NCBI GenBank assembly: GCA_944388045.1
Contig: CALXHG010000014.1
Coordinates: forward strand, 1 to 48,958
From: an uncultured Clostridia bacterium
Lineage (GTDB): Bacteria; Bacillota; Clostridia; TANB77; CAG-508
Direction: 5' to 3'
DNA length: 48,958 bases
Of the stretch, positions 19,072 through 30,800 are shown one piece after another. Positions within the stretch are counted from its first letter, which is position 1, and the number at the start of each line of letters is the position of its first letter. The notes below the pieces were generated by a model. The model was not told the origin of the DNA. It worked only from the letters and a program-made list of their open reading frames with translations, and searched no databases. The position numbers and the translations under genes are program-made.

Positions 19072-19863
19072 TTAACCTACATTGACAGTCAGCACAGCAG
19101 GATTGACAACGCCATCTCCTTCATAGTCATATTCCTTATTGTGCCATTTGCGAAGCTCTTCGCCGTATTTCCAGACCTGAGACAAAACATTCACTGCACA
19201 ACCGTACATGAAACCTGTGATACCTTCGATGTCAGCAGCGTGAGACGCCTGTTCTGCAATTTTCGCGACTGTAACACCTTTGTGTTTAACCATAAGGTAC
19301 TGCATAAACTTTGCCCAGTATTCTGCGTAGCGAACTACACAAGCACTGTATCCGTCTTTGGAGTTTACCTCAACGAAATTTTTCCAGGCTTTGCGTGCCT
19401 CTTCATCTTTGAACTGAAGCTTTTCTGTTTGCATAGACTGCTTAACCAGTTCTTCAACCGTCTGACGTCGGTATTCAACCTTCAATCCTTTTGCCCTTTT
19501 AGCACGATACTCTGGAGTTTTCATATACTCCTCACGTTCTTTTTCGCGCTTAATGCGAATTTCCTCCATCTTTTCATTCCAAAGTTGGACAATCTTGTCA
19601 GGATCCGCATTTTTTGCAGTTACAGAAACATATGCTTCGTTGAATTCAAATTCAATGGCTTTCAGACCATTAAAGTTGGAACCTTCCTCAAAGCATCCTG
19701 CAACATTTTTTGCAAAAGAATAAATTGTGCTACCGCATATAGGTTCAATAACCATAACGCCAGCGTTGAGCGACTTTACGCTAAAAGCCTCGCCATCACC
19801 AAACCGAAACCAAAGAGAACCATCGTAAGAAAAAACATCTTCAAATCTAACCTGAGTTGCCAT
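19072..19863 (-). CDS. Cargo gene: 263-aa protein of foreign composition, unknown function
   Basis: Starts MATQVRFEDVFSYDGSLWFR at ATG 19863 behind AAGGAGG; a longer frame upstream crosses the promoter and is not used. About 45% GC by eye, far above the host. The N-terminal third looks beta-rich (FRFGDGEAFSVKSLNAGVMVIEP). The middle (about 105-150) is a charged helix or coiled coil rich in Glu, Lys and Arg. The C-terminal third contains AYWAKFMQYLMVKHKGVTVAK and ITGFMYGCAVNVLSQVWKYGEEL, compact and helical. No signal peptide or known motif. It replaces the 127-aa protein found in the same slot of the distal unit. Confidence 0.8.
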   Translation of the reverse strand: MATQVRFEDVFSYDGSLWFRFGDGEAFSVKSLNAGVMVIEPICGSTIYSFAKNVAGCFEEGSNFNGLKAIEFEFNEAYVSVTAKNADPDKIVQLWNEKMEEIRIKREKEREEYMKTPEYRAKRAKGLKVEYRRQTVEELVKQSMQTEKLQFKDEEARKAWKNFVEVNSKDGYSACVVRYAEYWAKFMQYLMVKHKGVTVAKIAEQASHAADIEGITGFMYGCAVNVLSQVWKYGEELRKWHNKEYDYEGDGVVNPAVLTVNVG

Positions 19864-19938
19864 AAAAGTTTCCTCCTTAATTATTGCTGATTTTTGAAAT
19901 ATGGCTAGCTGACTAAGAAAATAAGTCTGCATACTTAT

Positions 19939-19967
19939 ATTATACAACAATTTTACATAATTTGCAA
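19939..19967 (-). promoter_or_regulatory. Cargo promoter of the 19072 gene
   Basis: TTGCAA (19962-19967), 17-bp spacer ATTATGTAAAATTGTTG, TATAAT (19939-19944) on the minus strand. The spacer is shared with 16198-16226 and in large part with 44060-44088. Confidence 0.9.
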
Positions 19968-20005
19968 GTTTGACCTAAATTACGAGATACAATTACATTT
20001 AAATA

Positions 20006-20329
20006 TTAAAGCAAAAAATTCTTGCTAATTTCAGAATCCAAGCAATTAAATAAATATAATACAATTTTATTTCTTTCAGCTTGTTCCAATTCCATTATTT
20101 TAGCCATTGTAAACATTACAATCTTATATTTTGCAAAATTTACTAAAGTAGTTCTATATTCTTTATCAATTTCTTTTAACATAGTATCAAATTTCTCATA
20201 CATTTCTGTTTTATTATATAAAATATTAGCCCAATCACTTGTAGTTAAACAAATTCCTAATCTCAATTTATCTTTAGTATCCAAATCTTTAATTATATTT
20301 ATTACATTCTCAACTTTATTTTCTTTCAT
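20006..20329 (-). CDS. Conserved 107-aa mobilization-linked protein (copy in tRNA-proximal unit)
   Basis: Paralog of the 16263 protein: MKENKVENVINIIKDLDTKDKLRLGICLTTSDWA at the start, with a conserved YEKFDTMLKEIDKEYRTTLVNFAKYK core and LYLFNC near the end. It lies 14 nt downstream of the complete MobV relaxase, with its own ribosome binding site, so the two are cotranscribed. Family not recognised. Both paralogs keep open frames with mostly conservative changes, which suggests selection on the protein. Confidence 0.78.
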   Translation of the reverse strand: MKENKVENVINIIKDLDTKDKLRLGICLTTSDWANILYNKTEMYEKFDTMLKEIDKEYRTTLVNFAKYKIVMFTMAKIMELEQAERNKIVLYLFNCLDSEISKNFLL

Positions 20330-20343
20330 AACTTTTTAACTCC

Positions 20344-21729
20344 TTATTTTAATTCATAATTATTTTTCTTTTTACTCTTATTTTCTAGTTCTTCCTTTGG
20401 CTTTACTTTTCTAGCAATATTATTAGCAATTTCATTTTCATCATTAGTAAATATACTATTTTTGTATAAGTCATCACTAACTATTTTATAGTTTTCATCT
20501 TTATCATAGCAAATTCGCTTATGAAAATGCCCCATAATTCTATACCAGAAGTCCTTAAATTTCTGTAATTCTTGTTTTATTTTTTCTTTTTCAGCTTGTA
20601 ATTTGCTAATAATCTTTTCCTTTGCAGACAAATCTTTTTTCAATTTATCAATTTCATCATTTTTTAACTCTAATTGATATTTTAGTGAAGAATTTTCTTG
20701 CGCTATTTCAAAGGAACTATGTTCAAAATCTTTAATAGCCATATTTAAGTCATTTACACTTCTAACTGTTTTAGTAATATCTTTTACATCTTTTGTAAAA
20801 TTTTTGATTTTTTCAACATCCTCGTTTGAAATAAGATTATTATTTTTATTAAGTTTAGATGGTTTTAGTTTATCTAATATTGAATTTATATCTTTACTGC
20901 TATTGTCTAATTTTTCTGTTTGATTATTTGCCTCAGCAAGTTTTTGTGCGTTCTTGTCCAACTGTTTCTTAATTTTTTTATAATTACTCATATCTTTTAC
21001 ATTTATATCTTGATTTCTACCTTTTTGTTTTTCTTTTAGTCTAGTATCAACTTCATAAAACTTATTATATGACTTAATACAAGCATTTCTCATTTTATCT
21101 TGTATTTCTGTTAATAACGTTTTAGTAAATAGCTTGCTTTTTCCAACTTGTTTTTTCATCCCTCTAGTACAATTTTCAACTACTGGTACACCTACAATGT
21201 GCATATGTGGAGAAGTTTCATCAAAATGTATTGTAGCATTTGCTATTTTAAAAGTTGGTACAATTTTAGTTAAATCCTTTATTTGTTCATTATATACATC
21301 AATCATTTTCAATCTATATTCTTGGTCTTTATCATTCCAGAAATCCATATCTCCAAGTTCTATTATAATTTCACAGGCTATATCGTTTTGAGATTCACAT
21401 ACTTTTTTGAAATAGTCTTTAATTTTTCTATCTTCACGAGTTTGTTTGTTGTTATAATCTATTTTAGATTCTTCAAATTCTTTTAAATACAAATCTTTTA
21501 CATCATTTATAATATTATCTGTACCATAAATAACTCTAATCAACTCTTTATTTTTATCATAATCCCTTAAATTATGCTTATTAACTCTAGATAAATCGTT
21601 TGCATTTTGAATTGCATTATTGGAAAGAGAAGTAGTACCAGATACATTATCTTTTGATACTCTTTTGGCTAATTTACTTTTGTTTTTATCACTACCTAAG
21701 TGAAATGAATATGCTAATTCTTGTTCCAT
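20344..21729 (-). CDS. MobV-type (Pre/Mob) relaxase
   Basis: A 461-residue relaxase that would nick the element at oriT and lead it into a recipient using the conjugation machinery of a helper element. The metal-binding motif HFDETSPHMH (about residues 168-177) is the MobV signature. The N-terminal LAYSFHLGSDKNKSKLAKR region fits the family. The C-terminal 230 residues form a long coiled coil (KLAEANNQTEKLDNSS, SSLKYQLELKNDEIDKLKKDLS) and end in a basic tail. ATG 21729 is set by AAGGAGGTG upstream. A cluster of inverted repeats at 21796-21970 just upstream is the likely oriT. No conjugation pore genes are present, so the element is mobilizable, not self-transmissible. Confidence 0.93.
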   Translation of the reverse strand: MEQELAYSFHLGSDKNKSKLAKRVSKDNVSGTTSLSNNAIQNANDLSRVNKHNLRDYDKNKELIRVIYGTDNIINDVKDLYLKEFEESKIDYNNKQTREDRKIKDYFKKVCESQNDIACEIIIELGDMDFWNDKDQEYRLKMIDVYNEQIKDLTKIVPTFKIANATIHFDETSPHMHIVGVPVVENCTRGMKKQVGKSKLFTKTLLTEIQDKMRNACIKSYNKFYEVDTRLKEKQKGRNQDINVKDMSNYKKIKKQLDKNAQKLAEANNQTEKLDNSSKDINSILDKLKPSKLNKNNNLISNEDVEKIKNFTKDVKDITKTVRSVNDLNMAIKDFEHSSFEIAQENSSLKYQLELKNDEIDKLKKDLSAKEKIISKLQAEKEKIKQELQKFKDFWYRIMGHFHKRICYDKDENYKIVSDDLYKNSIFTNDENEIANNIARKVKPKEELENKSKKKNNYELK

Positions 21730-21795
21730 CAAAAGCACCTCCTTGAAGATTCTTTTTAAGCCGAAGGCTCCATAAAAATACGAAGTATTTTTTAC

Positions 21796-21970
21796 AGGAC
21801 TTTGACCTTGTCATAAGTCCTAACCCCCTATGAGTTTTGACATGCTATCAAAACTCGGGGGCTCTGCGAGGCAATAAAATTTATCTTCCATAGATAAATT
21901 TTATCCAAATTAACTATCGCCACTTTCATTTTTGCTAATTGCAAAAACAAAACGTGCCACGTTAATTTGG
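21796..21970. other. Candidate oriT: cluster of four inverted repeats
   Basis: Between the relaxase and recombinase genes lie four inverted repeats in succession. AGGACTT/AAGTCCT spans 21796-21821. CCCCC-tat-GAGTTTTGA / TCAAAACTC-GGGGG spans 21824-21861. ATAAAATTTATCT/AGATAAATTTTAT spans 21874-21904. CCAAATTAAC at 21905-21914 pairs with GTTAATTTGG at 21961-21970. A fifth, AT-only, hairpin at 21972-22006 abuts the recombinase stop. The position upstream of a MobV gene and the GC-clamped hairpin suggest an origin of transfer. The nick site cannot be named from sequence alone. Confidence 0.7.
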
Positions 21971-22005
21971 AAATAAAAAATATTTTTAACTAAAATATTT
22001 TTTAT

Positions 22006-23940
<1,935 letters not shown>

Positions 23941-24104
23941 CTAACAAAAAAGACATCAAAAGTACAAACTAATACTAATGACATCTCTGTAAAATTTTTA
24001 TTTTAAAATGCAATTTTTTCAAAATCATATAATCATCTCCATAAACATAATTGGTTTACTTGAATTATTATATCATAATTTGCAGAAATGTCAAATACTG
24101 GTAT

Positions 24105-24374
24105 TTATATATTTTTTATATATTCTTCTAATTCAGATAATTTAATCTTTTTAGTTAAATTAGAAATATATACATCATTTGAATAATTAAAAACTAAGAA
24201 TGTAATATTTTTAATTATTACTCTATGAGGTTCAATATATGTGAGATTAGTTTTTTCAATTTTTCTAATACTACCATTAATAAAAGTAGGAGTAATTTTA
24301 GAAAATTCACATATAAATTCTAGTCTTTGCTTTAGACTTTCTTCAAATTGTAATTCTTGCTTAATTATCTTCAT
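24105..24374 (-). CDS. Small element protein (89 aa), unknown function
   Basis: Starts MKIIKQELQFEESLKQRLEFICE with GAAAGG upstream and ends LEEYIKNI. A compact alpha/beta pattern with a basic pI and no signal peptide. It lies between the recombinase gene and tRNA-Leu at the right edge of the tRNA-proximal unit, where serine-integrase elements often carry small directionality or regulatory proteins; that role is only a suggestion. Codon use matches the AT-rich element genes. No family recognised. Confidence 0.6.
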   Translation of the reverse strand: MKIIKQELQFEESLKQRLEFICEFSKITPTFINGSIRKIEKTNLTYIEPHRVIIKNITFLVFNYSNDVYISNLTKKIKLSELEEYIKNI

Positions 24375-24502
24375 TTATTTGCACCATCCTTTCGATTGGA
24401 TGATTTTTATATTGTTTATAGGCAACAAAAAAATCAACCAGATTTTATTTTCTGATTGATTTTGTATCTATCTATTCAATTTAGTTCGAACAGATACGTC
24501 AT

Positions 24503-24588
24503 TGGTGCCGTTGGTGGGACTCGAACCCACATGAAGAAACTTCGCAGCATTTTGAGTGCTGTGCGTCTGCCAGTTCCGCCACAACGGC
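24503..24588 (-). tRNA. tRNA-Leu(CAA)
   Basis: An 86-nt class II tRNA. The acceptor stem GCCGTTG pairs with CAACGGC, the discriminator is A, and CCA is encoded. The anticodon loop CTCAAAA gives anticodon CAA; there is a long variable arm and a TTCGAGT T-loop. Its 3' end TGGTGCC (plus strand, 24503-24509) recurs as a direct repeat at 18884 and 15531, so it is the probable insertion site of the mobile units to its left. Confidence 0.97.
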
Positions 24589-24723
24589 ATATATTAAATT
24601 AAAATTTGGCAAATATCACATTGGTTAGATTTTGGTTAGATATTTAAGTAATTTTTATATCTTTCCAAAACCTAAACCTCTTATTTGTCAGTATTTTTAA
24701 GATTTTACATTAAAAAAATCCAT

Positions 24724-24767
24724 TTAGATTTTGAGTCCAGTGCGTCTGCCAGTTCCGCCACATCAGC
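24724..24767 (-). pseudogene. Truncated tRNA-Leu(CAA) remnant (5' half)
   Basis: The 5' acceptor strand GCTGATG, the D arm (GGCGGAACTGGCAGACGC) and an anticodon loop CTCAAAA are recognisable. The acceptor strand and the anticodon stem (CTGGA) differ from the intact tRNA-Leu next door. The variable arm, T arm and 3' acceptor strand are gone. It appears to be a second leucine tRNA gene that lost its 3' half, not a simple copy. Confidence 0.85.
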
Positions 24768-24825
24768 ATATTAAATAATATAACACAAAAAAATTTTTTT
24801 GTCTAGTCCCAAAATGTATTTTCTC

Positions 24826-24854
24826 TTGACTATTTGGAAAAATTAATGTAGAAT
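24826..24854 (+). promoter_or_regulatory. Sigma-A promoter of the clpE-like gene
   Basis: TTGACT (24826-24831), 17-bp spacer, TAGAAT (24849-24854), 34 nt before the ATG. No CtsR heptad repeat or CIRCE arm is visible nearby. Confidence 0.85.
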
Positions 24855-24888
24855 ATATAATATTATAAGAAGAAAAGAGGAATAATAT

Positions 24889-27252
24889 ATGATATGTTCA
24901 CAATGTAAAAAAAATACAGCAGTTGTTTTTATTAACAAAATAGAAAATGGCGTTTCTTCAATGGAAGGATTATGCAAAGAATGTGCAAAAAAACGTGGAT
25001 TAGAAGTTCCTGAAAATCAAAATCCAAACCAGAACAATTCTAATTCATTTAATAATATAAATAATATAGATATGAACAATATGTCAAAACAACTAGAATC
25101 ATTGTTTAAAGATTTATCTTCAAATTTAAAATTAGAAAATATAGAAAATATAGATTTAGAAAATTTTGAAAATGGCGATGAAGATGGAGATGAAGAAAAT
25201 TCACCAGAAGGTATAGCAATGGGAATTCCAATTGGTTCTATTTTTGCAAATTTTGTTCCAAAGAACTCAAAACCATCTGAAGAAGATAATTCTTCAAATA
25301 ATGGTAGGCAAAAAGTAAAAGTTGAACAAAAAAAGGCAAAAAAGAAAAAGAAATTTCTTGATACTTTTGGAACAAATTTAACTTTAAAAGCAAAAAATAA
25401 TGAATTAGACATGGTTATTGGACGTGACAAAGAAATTCAAAGAGTTATTCAAATATTAAATAGACGTACAAAAAACAATCCTTGTTTAATTGGAGAACCA
25501 GGTGTTGGAAAAACTGCGATTGCTCAAGGTCTAGCTATAAAAATTGCAAATAACAATGTACCTGCTAAGCTTTTAAATAAAGAAGTTTATTTATTAGATA
25601 TGACAGCTGTTATTGCAGGAACTCAATTTAGAGGACAATTTGAAGCTCGTATGAAAGGTATTATTGATGAATGTAAAGAACTAAAAAACATAATTTTAGT
25701 AATAGATGAAATTCATAATATTATAGGTGCTGGAGATGGAGAACATTCAATGAATGCTGCAAATATTTTAAAACCTTCACTTGCAAATGGCGAAATTCAA
25801 TTAATTGGTACTACTACTTTAAGAGAATACAGAAAATTTATTGAAAAAGATACAGCTTTAGAAAGAAGATTCCAACAAGTTTTAGTTGAAGAACCAAATG
25901 TTGATGACACAATTTCAATCTTAAATGGAATAAAAAAATATTATGAAGATTACCACAAAGTAATAATATCTAATGATGTTATTAAACAAACAGTTATAAT
26001 GTCAGAAAAATATATTCATGATAGATTTTTACCAGACAAAGCAATAGACTTATTAGATGAAGCATGTTCAAGAATTAATCTTGAAAACAAAGAATTATTT
26101 AAATTAGAAATTCTAAAACAAGAACTTGCAAAAGTTCAAGCTCAAAAAGAAGATGCAGCACAAGCAGATTCTACTGAAGATTATCAAAAAGCAGCTGATT
26201 TAAAAACTAAAGAATGTCAATTAATTGAAGAAATTGATCATTTAAATAGTATAATTAAGCCAAAATATTTAACAATTCAAGATATTGCTCAAGTTATAGA
26301 AAACTGGACAAAAATACCTGTTAAAAAAATAACTGAAGCTGAAACACAAAAATTATTAAATCTTGAAACAAATCTTCATAAAAGAGTTATTGGTCAAGAT
26401 AAAGCTGTTAGTGCTGTTTCTCGTGCAATTAGAAGAAAACGTGCAGGTTTACAAAGTACAAAACGTCCACCATCTTTTATATTTGTAGGTCCTACAGGTG
26501 TTGGAAAAACAGAACTTGCAAAAAGTTTAGCTTATGAAATGTTTGGCTCAGAGGATTCTATTATAAGAGTAGATATGTCTGAATATATGGAAAGTCATTC
26601 TACAGCAAAATTAATAGGTGCACCTCCAGGATATGTTGGATATGATGATGCAGGTCAACTTACAGAAAAAGTTAAAAGAAAACCTTATTCTATTATTTTA
26701 TTTGATGAAATAGAAAAAGCTCATCCAGATGTATTCAATATTTTATTACAAGTTTTAGATGATGGAAAACTTACAGATGCTCAAGGAAATGTTGTTAGTT
26801 TCCAAAATACAATAATTATTATGACATCAAATGCTGGTTCTAATTTAAATAATAATTCAATTGGTTTTGATAAAAAAACAGTTGATAATAATAAAATTGA
26901 AGAAAATCTTAAACAAGTATTTAGACCAGAATTTTTGAATAGAATTGATGAAATTATAGTATTTGATCCTTTAACAAAAGAAGAGCTTCTTCAAATTGTA
27001 GATTTAATGTTAAAAGATACTTCAAATGCTTTAAAAGAAAGAAATATTTCTTTAAATGTTTCAAATTCTGCTAAGGAATTTATTTTAGCTAAAGGTACAA
27101 ATTTAAAATATGGTGCTAGACCTTTAAGAAGAGCTATTCAAAGATATGTTGAAGATGAAATTTCTGAGATGATATTAAGAACTGAAGTAACTGATGGTCA
27201 GACTCTTAATGTTGATATGGAAAATGATGAATTGAAAATTAAAGTTGTGTAA
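24889..27252 (+). CDS. clpE: ClpE-type AAA+ unfoldase with N-terminal zinc finger
   Basis: A 787-residue Clp/Hsp100 protein expected to unfold substrates for ClpP. It opens with a four-Cys zinc finger (MICSQCKK, LCKECAKK, residues 3-34), as in ClpE and McsA, instead of the double Clp_N repeat of ClpC. A disordered Asn/Asp/Glu-rich then Lys-rich linker runs to about 160. AAA-1 has GEPGVGKT and ILVIDEIHN. A UVR-like middle region (about 410-450) follows. AAA-2 has GPTGVGKT and IILFDEIEKAHPD, and the C-terminal D2-small domain ends the protein. The start at 24889 has AAGAGGAA. pgsA follows after 35 nt, possibly in one transcript. Confidence 0.9.
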   Translation: MICSQCKKNTAVVFINKIENGVSSMEGLCKECAKKRGLEVPENQNPNQNNSNSFNNINNIDMNNMSKQLESLFKDLSSNLKLENIENIDLENFENGDEDGDEENSPEGIAMGIPIGSIFANFVPKNSKPSEEDNSSNNGRQKVKVEQKKAKKKKKFLDTFGTNLTLKAKNNELDMVIGRDKEIQRVIQILNRRTKNNPCLIGEPGVGKTAIAQGLAIKIANNNVPAKLLNKEVYLLDMTAVIAGTQFRGQFEARMKGIIDECKELKNIILVIDEIHNIIGAGDGEHSMNAANILKPSLANGEIQLIGTTTLREYRKFIEKDTALERRFQQVLVEEPNVDDTISILNGIKKYYEDYHKVIISNDVIKQTVIMSEKYIHDRFLPDKAIDLLDEACSRINLENKELFKLEILKQELAKVQAQKEDAAQADSTEDYQKAADLKTKECQLIEEIDHLNSIIKPKYLTIQDIAQVIENWTKIPVKKITEAETQKLLNLETNLHKRVIGQDKAVSAVSRAIRRKRAGLQSTKRPPSFIFVGPTGVGKTELAKSLAYEMFGSEDSIIRVDMSEYMESHSTAKLIGAPPGYVGYDDAGQLTEKVKRKPYSIILFDEIEKAHPDVFNILLQVLDDGKLTDAQGNVVSFQNTIIIMTSNAGSNLNNNSIGFDKKTVDNNKIEENLKQVFRPEFLNRIDEIIVFDPLTKEELLQIVDLMLKDTSNALKERNISLNVSNSAKEFILAKGTNLKYGARPLRRAIQRYVEDEISEMILRTEVTDGQTLNVDMENDELKIKVV

Positions 27253-27287
27253 ATTGACATTTATAATTAGGAAGGATTTTTATAAAT

Positions 27288-27839
27288 ATGAGAAAAGAAA
27301 ATATTCCAAATATATTAACTGGAATTAGATTTATTTTGATACCATTTATATTTATTGCAGTCATTTCTCACCATTATCTAGTTGGTATAATTATATTTAC
27401 TATTTCTGCTTTTACAGATATTTTAGATGGTTATATTGCACGTAAATATAATTATATCTCTGATATTGGAAAATTAATTGATCCACTTGCTGATAAAATT
27501 ACTCAAATTTCTTTACTCCTTGCTTTGACTATATTAAATATTTTACCTTGGTGGATTTTAGCAATTGTTTTTATTAAAGAATGTACAATTATTATAACTG
27601 CATCTTTTTTATACAAAAGAAAAGATTTTGTAGTTTATAGTAAATGGTATGGAAAGCTTGCTACTACATTGTTCTATTTGGCTATTATATGTTCTCTTAT
27701 TATTAATCAATTCCACATTAATTTGCCATTTAAATTTGATTTATATTTATATTATTTGGCAATTCTTGCTACAATCTTTTCATTAATTATGTATGCAGTA
27801 CAATTTAAAGTAAAACAAAAAATTATAACTAAAAAATAA
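27288..27839 (+). CDS. pgsA: CDP-diacylglycerol-glycerol-3-phosphate 3-phosphatidyltransferase
   Basis: A 183-residue integral membrane enzyme that makes phosphatidylglycerol phosphate, the precursor of the anionic phospholipids. The CDP-alcohol phosphotransferase signature DG-x2-AR-x8-G-x3-D-x3-D is complete in DGYIARKYNYISDIG and KLIDPLADK (about residues 46-70). Several membrane helices follow. The N-terminal NIPNILTGIRFILIP is typical of PgsA. ATG 27288 has AGGAAGG upstream. Convergent with rpoC and separated from it by a shared terminator. Confidence 0.96.
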   Translation: MRKENIPNILTGIRFILIPFIFIAVISHHYLVGIIIFTISAFTDILDGYIARKYNYISDIGKLIDPLADKITQISLLLALTILNILPWWILAIVFIKECTIIITASFLYKRKDFVVYSKWYGKLATTLFYLAIICSLIINQFHINLPFKFDLYLYYLAILATIFSLIMYAVQFKVKQKIITKK

Positions 27840-27874
27840 GAACCCTAAGGAATCTTCTCCCTAAGGTTCTTATT
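27835..27874. terminator. Bidirectional terminator between pgsA and rpoC
   Basis: AATAAGAACC pairs with GGTTCTTATT (10 bp) with an inner CTAAGG/CCCTAA part. T-runs lie on both sides. The stem starts within the last bases of pgsA and ends just before the rpoC stop codon. Confidence 0.92.
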
Positions 27875-27876
27875 TT

Positions 27877-30800
27877 TTAGTTTTCTTCTGAAGTTTCTTG
27901 TGTTTCATCTTGCTCTTGTTTTGATTCTTGGTTTTCTTCGTTTGTATTTTCCACTTGTTGTTCTTCTTGTTGTTCCTCTTGTTGAGGTTTTTCTTCTCCT
28001 TCAACTTCTATTCTTACATCTTGATATCTCTTCATACCTGTTCCTGCAGGAATTAATTTACCAATAATAACATTTTCTTTTAATCCTATTAAATCATCTT
28101 CTTTACCTTTTATGGCAGCTTCTGTTAATACTCTTGTTGTTTCTTGGAATGATGCTGCAGATAAGAAGCTATCTGTTGCAAGTGAAGCTTTTGTTATTCC
28201 TAGTAATACTCTTTTTCCTGTTGCAGGACGTTTACCTTGTGCTGATGCTTCTTTATTTTTATCTTCAAATTCATACATATCAACTAATGATCCTGGGAAC
28301 ATATCTGTATCTCCACCATCATCAACTCTAACTTTACGAAGCATTTGTCTTGCAATTACTTCAACGTGTTTATCATTTATATCAACACCTTGATTTCTAT
28401 ATGCTTTTTGAATTTCAGAAATTACATATTCATAAACTCCTTCAGGTCCTTTTATAGCTAAAATTTCTGATGGATTTATTGAACCTTCTATTAATGGATC
28501 TGCAGCTTTAACTTCATCTCCATCTTTAACTTTTAGTTTTGAACCAAATGGTATTACATATGTTCTAGAATCGTCTTTAGATGTAACTATTACTTCTAAT
28601 TTTTTCTTTGATTCAGAAATTTTAACTTTACCATCTATTTCTGTAATTACTGCTACTCCCTTTGGTTTTCTAGCTTCAAAAATTTCTTCAACTCTTGGAA
28701 GACCTTGTGTTATATCTGCTACACCTGCTACACCACCAGAATGTATTGTTCTCATTGTTAGCTGTGTTCCTGGTTCACCTATTGATTGTGCAGCTATAAT
28801 ACCTACAGATTCTCCAATTGATACTAAATCTCTTCTTGCTAGTCCCATACCATAACATTTTTGACATACACCATGTTTTCCTCTACATGCTATTACAGAA
28901 CGTACTACAACTTTTGTAATACCTGCATCTACTATACGTTTTGCAATTTCCTTATTTATCATAGTATTTGTATCTACTATAACTTCATTTGTTTGTGGGT
29001 CTATAATATCATTTAATGGGAATCTTCCTTCAAGTCTTTCTTGCAATCCCTCAACAATTTGATTTCCATCTTTAATATCTTCTATAGTTAATCCATCTGT
29101 AGTTCCACAGTCATGTTCTCTTACTATAATATCTTGTGATACATCTACTAATCTTCTTGTTAAATATCCAGAGTCTGCTGTTCTTAAAGCTGTATCTGAA
29201 AGTCCTTTACGTGCACCATGTGAAGATATGAAATATTCCAATGCATCTAGACCTTCGCGAAAACAAGAACGAATTGGTATTTCTACTGCTTTACCTGTTG
29301 TACTTGCCATAAGTCCTCTCATACCTGCAATTTGTCTTAATTGGTTCATATTACCACGGGCTCCTGATTTTACCATCATATATATTGGGTTTAAATCATC
29401 AAAGTTTTCTTCCATTGCCTTACTTACATCATTTGTCGCTTTTTCCCAGATATTAACTATTGATTGGTATCTTTCATCATCAGTAATTAAACCTCTTCTA
29501 TATTGTTTTCTAACTTTTTCAACTTCTTGGTCAGCTTGTGCTAAAATATCTTTTTTAGCATCTGGAACTTTTACATCTGCAACTGAGAATGTTATTCCTG
29601 CAAGTGTTGAGTATTTAAATCCAAGTTCTTTAATGTAGTCTATTACTTCTGCAGATTCAATTAATCCGTGTTTATCTATTGTTCTTTCTATTATTGTTCC
29701 CATAGATTTTTTCATAACTGGAAAATCAATTTCATATTGGAATGGATCTTGTTTTCTATCTATAAATCCCAGGTCTTGTGGAATTCCTTGGTTAAAGATT
29801 ATTCTTCCTACACTTGTTTCAATAGTTTTTGATTTTATTTCTCCATCAATTTCTTTTGTTATTCTTACATGTATTTTTGCATGTATTGATACAGCTTCAT
29901 TTTGATAAGCTAATAATGCTTCATCAGGATCTTTAAAGTATTTTCCTTCACCTAATTCTCCATCAAGTACCATTGTTAAATAATAACTTCCTAAAATCAT
30001 ATCTAGTCTTGGTACTGCAACAGGTTTACCATCTTGTGGTTTTAAAAGGTTATTTGTTGCTATCATTAAATATCTTGATTCTGCTTGAGCTTCTGGTGTT
30101 AATGGTAAATGTACTGCCATTTGGTCACCATCAAAGTCCGCATTAAATGCTTCACATACTAATGCATGTAATTTTATTGCTCTACCTTCTACTAATACAG
30201 GTTCAAATGCTTGTATACCTAATCTGTGTAATGTAGGAGCTCTGTTTAACATTACTGGATGATCTTTTATAACATCTTCTAGTATTCCCCATACTTCTGG
30301 ACTTAATCTTTCTACCATTCTTTTTGCATTTTTTATGTTATGTGCTATATGTCTTGCAACTAGTTCTTTCATTACAAATGGTTTGAATAATTCTATTGCC
30401 ATTTCTTTTGGTAGACCACATTGATAAATTTTTAGTTCTGGTCCTACTACGATTACTGAACGTCCTGAATAGTCAACTCTCTTTCCTAATAGGTTTTGAC
30501 GGAATCTTCCTTGTTTTCCTTTTAATAAATCTGATAAAGATTTTAATGGTCTATTTCCAGCTCCTGTAACAGGTCTTCCTCTTCTTGAGTTGTCTATTAA
30601 TGCATCAACAGATTCTTGTAACATTCTTTTTTCGTTTCTTACTATTATTTCTGGTGCACCAAGTTCTAGTAATCTTTTTAATCTATTATTTCTGTTTATT
30701 ACTCTTCTATATAAATCATTTAAATCTGATGTTGCAAATCTACCACCATCTAATTGTACCATTGGTCTTAAATCTGGTGGAATAACTGGTATTACATTCA

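Noticed and set aside
19141..19890. A 249-codon open frame on the plus strand opposite the 263-aa cargo gene
   Set aside because: It has no ribosome binding site or promoter and is odd in composition (many Phe, Cys, His). The minus frame has both signals and a terminator.
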